A stretch of DNA of 64,000 nucleotides from Glandiceps talaboti (taxonomy: Eukaryota > Hemichordata > Enteropneusta > Spengelidae). Positions 43,225 to 54,818 of the stretch are shown one piece after another. Location of the stretch: contig NC_135570.1 in assembly GCF_964340395.1 (NCBI RefSeq), positions 8,228,822 to 8,292,821 on the forward strand, given 5' to 3'. The first letter of the stretch is position 1. Each line of letters begins with the position of its first letter. The notes below the pieces were generated by a model. It had not been told where the DNA came from and searched no databases. It saw only the letters and a list, made by a program, of their open reading frames with translations. The position numbers were made by a program, and so were the translations under genes.

Positions 43225-43475
43225 TAAGTTAGGGATAGTTGCGTTTCAGTTTCAAAGTGCCATTTTCAAAGAAATTCACATTTTTTGGAAGTAAGCTATA
43301 TGTCTGAAGGTAATAAACAGGCAACACTGGACCACTACTAGAACAATGAAGGTAAAATAGTCTCAATTTGGTGTTTCTTGTATCTATATAAATTTGTGTG
43401 ATGAAACAACTCTTTAGCACCCAAAGTTGATGTAAATATCTTTGTTTCTGGAGTGGCTTTCCCCCTTAATAATTT
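43225..43475 (-). mobile_element. foldback/MITE-like element, family F1, copy 3
   Basis: On the minus strand it begins 'ttaagggggaaagccactcc', then 'aactttgggtgctaaagag', and contains 'cattgttctagtagtggtcc'. These match both arms of the 24.26-24.70 kb copy. A 63-codon frame within it is chance. Confidence 0.65.
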
Positions 43476-43959
43476 TAGAATCCAATATGGCTGCCGAATA
43501 CTGTTTTACCTCTATGGCAAATTAATCTATTGACAATTTCTTATAAACAAGCCGGTGAACACATAAACTTCTTTTATTATTTCAAGAGGACCATTCATGT
43601 GGTGAAGCGTGGAGTGAAAAGAGAGGCTTTAGTCTTCAATGAAATTTGTCCTCGAGGCGTATTCTACTTTAAATAAAAATGATTAAAATCAAATATTGGG
43701 AAGCCATGGTTTTGTTCGGTGGATATCGCAGTGGTTTGACTTGGGCATACGCAGTATGACGACATAACATATGTACTGGAGTAGACGAGAATTTCAACAT
43801 AAAAAGGGAACATTTACAATATTTATAATAATCAAACAGGAAAATGTGAAGATATAATGAAATGGACCAGCAGATAGAATTTCAACATATAAAAGAACAG
43901 TGACATTAACGAAATGTAAAAAGAACATGGACGATAGTTATATATGGTCAATTTGTTAC

Positions 43960-44142
43960 CTATAGGCCTATATCGACATGGGTAACATACTCCTGTCCAT
44001 ACACAGGTGTAGATGTAAATGCATGGGATGTTTTCGAGTGTGTAGGATAGTTAATAGCAATGTTGTATTCTTTTGGATTATTCATGATGTGAGTACCTGG
44101 TTTATGATACTTCAGGACTCTTGATATCAAAGAAGCCGATGT
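43960..44142 (-). CDS. candidate terminal coding exon, tyrosine-rich tail, unknown membrane or adhesion protein
   Basis: Minus strand: an acceptor with a pyrimidine run (CTTACTTCACTTTCAAG, AG at 44144-44143) is followed by 60 codons and TAG at 43960-43962. The peptide starts TSASLISRVLKYHKPG, has a polar middle with five tyrosines, and ends PVYGQEYVTHVDIGL. It has no hydrophobic segment. The composition looks like a cytoplasmic tail and is unlike the AT-driven chance frames nearby. The frame also stays open upstream to a possible start at 44184. An Ig-like fragment lies about 0.65 kb upstream on the same strand (44797-44910), and the two could belong to one gene. No transmembrane exon could be placed between them, so the link is inference. 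No named family is recognised. Confidence 0.4.
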   Translation of the reverse strand, partial: TSASLISRVLKYHKPGTHIMNNPKEYNIAINYPTHSKTSHAFTSTPVYGQEYVTHVDIGL

Positions 44143-44796
44143 CTTGAAAGTGAAGTAAGTTGATGGCACCACGATAAGTTGCATGAAAGTAATGCGACAA
44201 ATACTTGTCTCAGATGAAGGAAATGAGAATTGAAAGGATAGATGGTATATTTAGACAATATCTCATGTAAGACCTAACATGTCTTTTTACGTTGTATTGA
44301 ATGTAATTACATTTGAATGCTATTGCCAGCCATTATATCTCATTTTATAATATCAAATTATATCCAGACAGAACCGTGTTCGAGCACTCACTAATATCAG
44401 CATGTGAACAATAAATTCATACAAGAAGTTAAGAAGCAAGTTTATATTGTCGCCAGATGCCAGACAGAATGTCTCTCAAACAACATTTGTTGAAGCTATC
44501 TCATTAAAGCTTGTTAAGCCACTTTGCAATATGCTTCCTCATAAGACATACTTTGGCAATATGTGCTGCTATCCATATGTTTTCTCTTCTCTACAAATCA
44601 CTATCTATGTGTAGATAGTGTATATGGTATAATCTCCTCAAAAACCATAAATTAATAACAGACGTTAATTTTGATATCCAGAAGACAAGATACGAGTAGT
44701 ACAACGGCAGCTGCTGCAGATCATGGGAATGATACACTGTGAATTATCTATGTTTTATAAACACTTGGGTGTTAAACAAGATAATATGTGTTAGTT

Positions 44797-44910
44797 TTAT
44801 TCACTTTCCCCTACCAGTACGGAGCTGGCATTGTTCAGAACGTAGGCGGAAATGACGTATAGGCCTTGCTCAGCATCTTCTGTTAAACTTATTGCCGACT
44901 GCTTGCATTG
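44797..44910 (-). CDS. Ig-domain-like coding fragment (E to G strands), exon or pseudogene
   Basis: A 37-codon minus-strand frame contains SAISLTEDAEQGLYVISAY followed by VLNNASSVLVG. This follows the end of an I-set immunoglobulin domain: a Leu-containing strand, an (E)D-x-G-x-Y corner with two extra residues, A-x-x-x-N and a final Val-rich strand. The usual second cysteine after Tyr is replaced by Ile. A possible donor (CTG|GTAGGG) ends it at 44815; otherwise it runs to TAA at 44797. The left half of an Ig domain was not found. The opposite strand has a strong acceptor-like sequence (TTTCCCCTACCAG) but no useful frame. It could be a diverged exon of the gene ending at 43960, a relic, or chance. 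Confidence 0.28.
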   Translation of the reverse strand, partial: QCKQSAISLTEDAEQGLYVISAYVLNNASSVLVGESE

Positions 44911-45039
44911 TTATACAATTATGATAATATCATACCTGATAAGGGGAGTTTACTTCAAATAGGAAATATACTTGTAGGTTGAGATTATTCATTTTATTTC
45001 ACGAAAGTGGAATACAGCTGAAAAGGGCAAGCTAGGAAT

Positions 45040-45350
45040 GCATAAGAATGTACTTTTGATGTATGGACAATACAATTCATGCCGTTCAATGAAGATACAC
45101 CCATTTGTAAAATAGGTACTTCTGAGTCGTCTGTACATTGAAAACCTCTACATTATCGTGCTGGAAAATCTGGGTGAAAGCAAGTACATTTTATAAAAAA
45201 CATACATTTCTTTTCAAAAACAAGCAAGGAAATTAAACACTAGGAAATGTGATACACCTCTCTGTGAAATAGGTACCTACGAGTCACTTGTGTACTGAAA
45301 GCCTCCACATTACCTCAGACAGTCTGGTGAAAATAAATATACTATTTAGA
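45040..45350 (+). repeat. local duplication, two copies of about 130 bp
   Basis: The copies at about 45085-45200 and 45245-45345 share 'gatacacc', 'tgaaataggtacct', 'gagtc', 'tgtacattgaaaacctctac' against 'tgtactgaaagcctccac', and 'ctggtgaaa'. Divergence is moderate. Confidence 0.6.
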
Positions 45351-46317
45351 ATAACATGCCATGGCATGAATAAAAGAACGTTCACAAACATAAAAATGAC
45401 AAGAAACTTCGCAAACTACGATGCTGTTGTAAAATCAGGTAGCTAGTATATGCAATTGTTTGCAATTACACAGCCCCATAGATTGAAATATGGCTCTGAA
45501 TTGTTCAAGCTTAGTAGTGTAAATCATACGAGCCGGGATCCTAAATTTCACATTGCGAAATTTGCAATATAATAGTATAGGGTTGATATGCATAATAAAT
45601 TCGCAATGTCTTAAAATAAAAATGGCTAACATTTCAGTGAAGTAGTAGTGACCCGAACAAACACACCACAGTACAATATGAAACAGACTATTCAGTAATA
45701 TACGACAACTATGGAAACCAATTATAAACATTCTAGTTAGAAATTGAAAACTGTCAAAAGTGTCATTCATTAATTATCCACTCCCAGTGAACATTATTCC
45801 ACCAATCTTTCTCCATGTACTATTCATATCAGAACTGAACTGAATTAAGAGTTTAAACATTCATAACAAGTCCTACGAGTAACTAAAATGTATATATAGT
45901 GCAGTACACTGGCTAAAGATAAAATTTGTCAGAGTATTATATTAAAGAAAATGTTATCTGTTCCCAAAGGATAACACTGTCTTGTAATTAAAAGTAATGA
46001 ATACTTTTACACTCAAACGCAAGATTTCGACATTCATTCAGATTTATAAATTAAAAATTGATATGTCTAAGGCAGATATAGTAGAATATAAAAGTATATT
46101 ACACTTCAGAAAGTTCTTATTCTTCAATTACGTTTAAATATTTTCATTCATGACATGCTACAAATATAAAATTACATTACTGCAAGAATTGATAAATTTT
46201 ACTACAAAGCAACAACTTGCTCCCAAATTATTTACAATTCATTGGGAGAAGCTTCATAAGATCGTGGCGCTTTTTAAATATTCTCAAAAGATTAATTGCT
46301 GGGTTCTAATCTATGTG
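45351..46317. other. non-coding stretch, no gene recognised
   Basis: The 111-codon minus-strand frame at 45435-45770 has no recognisable domain or splice context. Confidence 0.45.
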
Positions 46318-46395
<78 letters not shown>

Positions 46396-46460
46396 GTGAG
46401 TGAGTGAGTGAGTGAGTAAGTGATCATGAGTGTGAGTGAGTGAGTGAGCGAGTAATTGAC
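46318..46460. repeat. (TGAT)n then (GAGT)n microsatellite
   Basis: About 19 TGAT units followed abruptly by GAGT units that decay after 46420. Confidence 0.95.
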
Positions 46461-46667
46461 TAACTGAGAGAGTGAATGAGTGAATATCTAACTACGACAT
46501 CAACTATGATTATGAATTATTGTGACGTAAGACTATACCCTTGGCGTAAGTATTCCATTGTATCTTTAAAAACTAGACAAACATAGATATTCTGAATAAA
46601 TCATATAAAGCTATCTTCTTTGTAATGACTCCAAAGAATTCAAATGGCACATGTAATTGCATTGTAG

Positions 46668-46722
46668 ACGGACAGACAGACGGACGGACAGACTGACAGA
46701 CGGACAGACAGACAGACATAGA
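46668..46722. repeat. imperfect (ACAG/ACGG)n repeat
   Basis: Mixed GACAGACGGAC units with point variants. Confidence 0.85.
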
Positions 46723-47629
46723 TAGGGAGGATGATTAAACAAAGACAAACACATGGATAGTATGACTACTTGTCAAATTACATTCAAATACACTAACACT
46801 ACTAAAAGACGTTAACAAATATTTCTTCAAAATGCACTTTCAGTACTAATTACAAAATTAGTATCAATTGCTAATCGCTGCATTAGCTTTCTACAAATGT
46901 ATAAATATACTATCTCACTGACGTCATTTCTTTGACGATCAATTGTCGAAGCTAAGCTTATCATTGATAAAGATAAAGTTCTCTTTATCGACATTGAATG
47001 TGTATAAGTTATGTACACTAAATAAAGATAACCAAACAATATGACGCTTATCAAAGAGCAAACCTTACTATCATAACATGTTCTAATTAAAATCTTACAC
47101 TTGATTTTTAAAGCCTAGAATATCAACATTATGTGGTATCTTTTAGAAATTTAGCTAGCTTTTTCACTAATTACTTTATATATCCTTATGACCAAAAAGA
47201 GATTTTAATCAAACAACCCCTTTGTTGAAAACAAATAATAAGACTCACAAAAAGAATAATTTATATTCTGCTGTACGTTTAACATGAATGTGAATAAGTA
47301 TTGCGTCCCACTAGCTTTCATGGTTAATCAATGAATCTGTCAACTATAGAATGCTTTTAAGATGTCTTCTATGTTACATTATATTCACCATTTCAAATAG
47401 GATTCTTGTCAACCTTTAAACAGAGCTGCTTAAGACTATTTAGTTAAACAAATGTTACAGCAAAAATGTTGCCACCAACCATAATGTTTGATATGTAATG
47501 CTATAATCAAGCATATGTACTAAAAGTGAAATATTTTCTACGAAAAAACGTTCATGTTCAGAACAAATAACTATCATGAGATGTGTTATTTGCTTGAAGT
47601 GTACAATGACATGGTAACACCTTCTATAA
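46723..47629. other. non-coding stretch, nothing recognised
   Basis: It would lie downstream of the receptor gene and may include its 3' untranslated region. No poly(A) signal could be assigned with confidence. Confidence 0.4.
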
Positions 47630-47875
47630 TGGTTGTCGGTGACCGAGTGGTCAATCCACTTGCCTCTTAACACTGTGGTCGGGGTTCGAGCCCATTCTGG
47701 TTTGATTAAATTTACCACGCGGAAAGTAGGAAGAGTGTCGTTCAGTTTGACTCTACCGAACAACGCAAGTTTCACCGGGTACTCCGGTTTCCTCCTGCGC
47801 TAACACTGACCCTTCCTCCTGTTATTGGGCAATGCCTGTTGGATGATAAATAAAATAAGTAAATAATAAGGCATA
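47630..47875 (+). mobile_element. tRNA-derived SINE with conserved animal SINE core
   Basis: The head holds both RNA polymerase III promoter boxes of a tRNA: A box near 47638-47652 (TGACCGAGTGGTC) and B box at 47683-47693 (GGTTCGAGCCC). The spacing is that of a Leu/Ser-type tRNA. The body contains 'caccgggtactccggtttcc' at about 47773-47792, a string known from the central domains of widely shared metazoan SINEs (Nin-DC/MetaSINE type, named from memory). The tail is an A/T-rich AAATAAAATAAGTAAATAATAA run near 47846-47868. It lies 100 bp beyond the receptor stop codon, in the opposite orientation, so it may be transcribed antisense within that gene's 3' untranslated region. Confidence 0.8.
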
Positions 47876-47977
47876 ATATACTTTCATATATAGAGTGGTG
47901 CCACGGCTTATTTTGAAGCCGGTATTTAAGACCCATCCTTAGTGTCTTCTGCCTTCGGATCAGAAAGATGTAATTGT

Positions 47978-48136
47978 TTATTTACTGTGTCGAAATCCCA
48001 GGAACATGATGTTTGACAGTAGCAGTGTTGATGTCGAAGATGTCACAGAACGACTTCTTGAGGTTCTGGCTGATGACTGCACCGTCCTGGATTTTTGAAG
48101 TCTTTGCCTCCGTAGAAATAATGCCTTCAAATCGGC
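47978..48136 (-). CDS. peptide GPCR, last exon: helix 8 and C-terminal tail
   Basis: This exon encodes the cytoplasmic end of the receptor whose TM3-TM7 exons lie at 49543-49758 and 51482-51883. The acceptor TTTCTTTTGTTTCAG ends at 48137. Reading on in phase 0 from the previous donor gives 52 codons and TAA at 47978-47980. The peptide starts ADLKALFLRRQRLQ, which directly continues NDGFR from TM7 into an amphipathic helix 8 with basic residues. A Ser/Thr/Arg-rich stretch with many potential kinase sites follows, and the end is LGFRHSK. There is no cysteine, so the palmitoylation anchor common after helix 8 is absent. A longer open frame in another phase (47982-48308) covers the same DNA but ignores the acceptor and is spurious. 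An AATAAA overlaps the stop codon. Confidence 0.8.
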   Translation of the reverse strand, partial: ADLKALFLRRQRLQKSRTVQSSARTSRSRSVTSSTSTLLLSNIMFLGFRHSK

Positions 48137-48227
48137 CTGAAACAAAAGAAACAGAGACCGTGTTTCGATCTGATGTTCTGTGAATGAGTTCTGATCTCAA
48201 CACTAAATGCTCGAAATGAAAAAAAAT

Positions 48228-48548
48228 ATATAGTGTGTTTCCGATAACTCGGCCGATCCTAGTTTCAGCCCCCGACCCCGACCTATGATTTCCATGCCTT
48301 TGTCTCATCTGTAGTCACTTTATAAAAAATTGTATTCCAGAGAGAAACCGAGTCTGTTTTAGACTATAATGACAGTACAGTCTGCATAACGTGATTGGTT
48401 TCATTTACTTCTTTTACACTTCATCAAACTCTCACGGAATTATTGTGACCGACCAGTATCTTATCGTGAGTCGAAAGTAAACTAAAATAAAATTTCGACT
48501 ATTTTCTGAAGTCACGTTATCGGAAACAAACATTTTTTTAATTTGCCA
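48228..48548 (-). mobile_element. foldback/MITE-like element, family F3, copy 4, inside receptor intron
   Basis: The left end is 'tagtgtgtttccgataact' and the right end 'cacgttatcggaaacaaac'. These are inverted repeats of about 13 bp (TTTCCGATAAC against GTTATCGGAAA). The interior matches the 59.8 kb copy ('attgtgaccgaccagtatct', 'tccagagagaaacc'). It sits in the last intron of the GPCR gene, about 90 bp from the acceptor of the final exon. Confidence 0.75.
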
Positions 48549-49420
48549 AATTGCACAAAAGGGACATAGAGAACATAACATCGGCAGCGGTGATACTTTG
48601 GCTAATGACTCTCACAACGATTGTGCTAAAAGATTCACTAGTGTAAATGCCTGGAGAACAAAATTTAAAGAACCGATAATAATTATTTTTAACATTTAAA
48701 GGCGTACCGTCTGCAATATCGTGCAGTCATTGCAGTCATTTTAACAAAACATCGTTCTTCACATACTAGCTTAGAAATATGAGTATCCCTGTAATCTTTC
48801 TGCCTACGTACATTGCACAAAAGCTTGAAATCATTGGCATTGCCCTGAAGTTTTTATCCAAAAAATAACAGAAAATTCATAAATTGCCGTTAGCAACAGT
48901 ATCAATCATATCTCGTTTCAATGAGCGTATGTCCGTTTACTCGTGACGAATTGTATCTGATCACTTTATGTCCACTGGCTAGGCATGTATATATCCCTTG
49001 GTGCAACCAAAGTCGTGTTGATTTGTTCCGGTAATGCCCAATAAATCTATTCAGAGCTTTAAATTCATGCAGCGTGGTCCTTTACAAACTTAGTCTATTA
49101 ATCACCAGTAATCATGCATGGTGCGTGCATATGATGAAGAAACGATTCTGCCAAGATGACATTTGGTAATGACTTAATGATAGGTATTGTCAGGTCATAA
49201 CATTAAATAATGATGCGAATTGGATTACATTTAACTCTGAACACGAGGACATTAACATCACATTTCATGATTGATTTCACTTTATACATAATCTGTTGTT
49301 CCTACGTTGGATAAGTCATAAATAAATAATGACAGGGAAACGTGAGTGTAATAAAAATGTATACCTTTTACAAATTCAAAATCAATTTACACGTTTTATT
49401 ACAGATTATCTTTAGTTCAT

Positions 49421-49424
<4 letters not shown>
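48549..49424. other. intron of the receptor gene
   Basis: Unique AT-rich sequence, with no other exon recognised. Confidence 0.6.
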
Positions 49425-49469
<45 letters not shown>

Positions 49470-49531
49470 TACACACATACATACATACATACATACATAC
49501 ATACATACATACATACATACATACATACATA
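49425..49531. repeat. (CA)n and (ACAT)n microsatellite abutting a splice donor
   Basis: CA units at 49425-49467 and about 14 ACAT units at 49477-49531. On the gene's strand the repeat begins only about five bases after the GTAAGT donor of the TM7 exon (donor 49542-49537). Confidence 0.97.
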
Positions 49532-49542
49532 CAACAACTTAC

Positions 49543-49758
49543 CCGAAACCCATCATTTAAAATGCAGTACAAGAGAGGGTTCATGAAGCTATTTGACATA
49601 GCCAACCATAAAACGCACGCGTTGACCTTTCTCATCATGTCTTGGTGAGTTGTGTCTCCGAAAATATAGGGGAGAAATCTCGTGATCATCATGAATACAT
49701 GCAGGGGTAGCCAGCAAAGGGCGAAGAGAAGAACTACCAAGATTAACATCTTGATTAT
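49543..49758 (-). CDS. peptide GPCR, exon with TM6 and TM7
   Basis: A 72-codon exon between acceptor TTTTCCCCAG (ending 49759) and donor CGG|GTAAGT, phase 0 at both ends. Exon residues 1-27 form TM6, starting IIKMLILVV and containing FALCWLP at 12-18, the class A CWxP toggle motif. Residues 28-45 form a polar third extracellular loop. Residues 46-66 form TM7 with WLAMSN and the NPxxY motif as NPLLY (60-64), followed by CILNDGFR. The pair KRK|IIKM at the upstream junction, and WLAMS...NP..YC.LND.FR, are hallmarks of tachykinin receptors and are partly shared by NPFF/QRFP receptors. The ligand would be an amidated neuropeptide and coupling through a heterotrimeric G protein; both are inferred from the family. 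A reading that continues past the donor enters a microsatellite and is not coding. Confidence 0.92.
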
Positions 49759-51481
49759 CTGGGGAAAAAAGAAAGAGAACAATACTCGAAATAATAAATT
49801 TAGATTAAGTTTGATATATATGTATAGCGATTATCTTATATTGTTTATTTAAATGGCCTTTAGGTCCTACATTAATCTAGAATAAAACTCTTAGTAGATT
49901 ATTACTTAAGGTAACCGTTGTAACATGGACGAAATGTTATGAAATGTTATGTTATGAAATGACTATTTGTAGCATTTATGATGACGCAATATTGAATCAC
50001 TCAACCATACAATGATATATCTTGAATCTTGAGTGTTTTTATCCTCAATTTTATCACACTGTAATAGTGTATATCAATTGAAGTACCTTCCAGTCTTGGA
50101 AAGTAGGTTTCTACTAGCTTACCGGGAGGCCAACCTTATTAACCTTTTCTGATATTATATAGCTTTCCTGAAGTCAACTTTAGTATTAAGATGTGTCAAA
50201 TGAGTATATTGACCTGATCAAGGAGATTATGATGGATGAGGGGAAAGTATCCAAGGGTGTTAGAGGTGACCTTTCTTTACATCGTTCGGTAGTTTCTTTC
50301 AGACACGGTTACATCTTTTTATATTCCAAGGTTAGGATTAAGGTTAGCATGCTGGAAGTGAATTAAAATATTCACTATTGCTTGCAGTAGTTCTATAGCT
50401 TCTTACAACACAATCTCAAGCTTGTGAAAAGCTGATTCATGATATGTGATCATGACCCATCACACTTAATAACTTACAAGTTCACATTGTTGAAAAGTGT
50501 TTTTTTTTATTAAACTTTACTAAACTTGAAACATAGCATAACGGTGTGACTGCACTTCTGTCTTGGTTTAACTGCAAGATTTGAAAAGTCAATACAAAAA
50601 GCAAGCATTGTTTATATATTTTTGAAAATCTTATGGTACAAATTTTCTCTATTTTGTTTCTCTATGGATTGATGAAATATGAAATGAAATATAATTAATA
50701 TTGTAATCATGATTAATGTCACATTTACTAACACAAAAATACTGAATATCTAGTTATGATGTATTCCAAGTGAATGTTTCGCAATTTAGTACAGACGAGC
50801 AAGAATAATCCAAATCAGTCTGCTCTCCAGCACGGTTAAAGTAGTACAGCTGACGACAGTCTCACCTAATCAACACTAATGCAATTTTGATTGTGTGACG
50901 TACAATTATGCAATGTATCATTCAAAATGACCTTACTACGGTATATATATACCTACAATGGAGCAACTACCACACTATTACTCGAAGGAGCCCTCGGTTT
51001 GTATGCATATGAAGTAAATCGCGGCTCTCCTGACTATTGCCGTATTAACCAGATGTAACGTGAAAGCAAGACTCTAGATTGTTGTTGCTATAAGCATGGT
51101 CGGAGTGCAATATTCTGAGCTCCCATACTCGAGATACCCGTAATTGTTAAATCAATTATGCAAAAGTATCATTAACATTAAAGAGAGTATACGTAAGTAA
51201 ACAAAATGTCATACATGTGCACTTTCTTATCTCCGGTGAATATACCACATCATATGCAATTTCAGTAGTGCGTATCAATAAAGTATTACCTTATTATAAA
51301 AAAAAAATTAATTATGCAAATGACGCAAGATGAATAGGATAGGTTCGCTTTGTAATCATCAATATTTGTACCAAATTATAATCCAACCTCCTATAATTAC
51401 AGCATGCGTTATTTACGTTTGCCTTACGGTGGGATTAAAATACGTATGTCTGATTTCAAGCCTTCGTGTAACAAATCTTAC
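49759..51481 (-). other. intron of the receptor gene, 1723 nt
   Basis: Bounded by donor AAG|GTAAGA (51481) and acceptor CCCCAG (49759). It interrupts the third intracellular loop immediately before TM6, a position where vertebrate tachykinin receptor genes also have an intron, as I recall. No internal gene or repeat copy was recognised. Confidence 0.85.
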
Positions 51482-51883
51482 CTTTCTCTTTGATGATGCA
51501 TGCGACCTGTCTCTCTGCTGATCAGTGTTACCAGGCAGGTTCCTTCCCCAAAGTTTCAACCCTACCCGGGTGTACGTAAATGTGAGTACGCACAAAGGTG
51601 CCACGTACGTGAGTAACACTATGAAGATTTCGTAACCCCGTGAGACTGACGCATATATATCCCACTCCATACAGAGATAAACCGTTTTCCTGTCATAGTA
51701 GTACGACATGGTACGTGTGAAGACAGTCTGGACGACTGCCAGACCGACAGCTAAAATCCATATTATCGCAAGTAAGATCTTTGATCGATTCTTGGTCACT
51801 CGTACCTTGAAGGGATAGATGACGGCGTAATAGCGGTCAATGCCAATAGCTGTGAGAGTGTAGACACTGACTATTACAGACAC
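51482..51883 (-). CDS. peptide GPCR (tachykinin-receptor-like), exon with TM3, TM4 and TM5
   Basis: A 134-codon exon between acceptor TTTCTTTACCTTTAAG (AG at 51885-51884) and donor AAG|GTAAGA, phase 0 at both ends. Residues 1-15 finish TM3 ([15 protein letters not shown]), followed by the DRY motif at 16-18 and YAVIYPFK in the second intracellular loop. TM4 spans about 36-57 with its conserved Trp at 42. The second extracellular loop carries Cys71 in CMEWD, the disulfide partner of TM3. TM5 spans about 84-107 with Pro96. Then [15 protein letters not shown] leads into a polar third loop ending SSKRK. The VG..LW....PG...KRK string is typical of tachykinin receptors; NPFF/QRFP relatives are the alternative. 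The start of TM3 and its cysteine must lie in the upstream exon, which is not in the window. A Met-led frame reaching 52048 is microsatellite read-through. Confidence 0.92.
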
Positions 51884-51928
51884 CTTAAAGGTAAAGAAAG
51901 TAAAAAGAAAGAAATGACATAAGGCATC

Positions 51929-54757
<2,829 letters not shown>

Positions 54758-54818
54758 ACACACACACACACACACACAAACACACACATACATACACAAA
54801 CAAACAAACAAACAGACA
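54758..54818. repeat. (CA)n and (ACAA)n microsatellite
   Basis: CA units, a CATA patch, then ACAA/ACAG units. The overlapping Cys/Val-rich minus-strand frames are artefacts. Confidence 0.95.

Noticed and set aside
45435-45770. 111-codon minus-strand frame with several cysteines
   Set aside because: Hydrophobic content follows AT bias, and no transmembrane or cysteine pattern of a known family is seen.
47638-47693. Functional tRNA gene (A and B boxes present)
   Set aside because: The flanks do not form an acceptor stem and the sequence continues into a SINE body with an A/T-rich tail, so it is a SINE head.
47982-48308. 108-codon minus-strand frame over the last receptor exon
   Set aside because: It runs through the acceptor and into intron and element F3. 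The exon read in phase 0 from the TM7 donor gives a proper helix 8 and tail instead.
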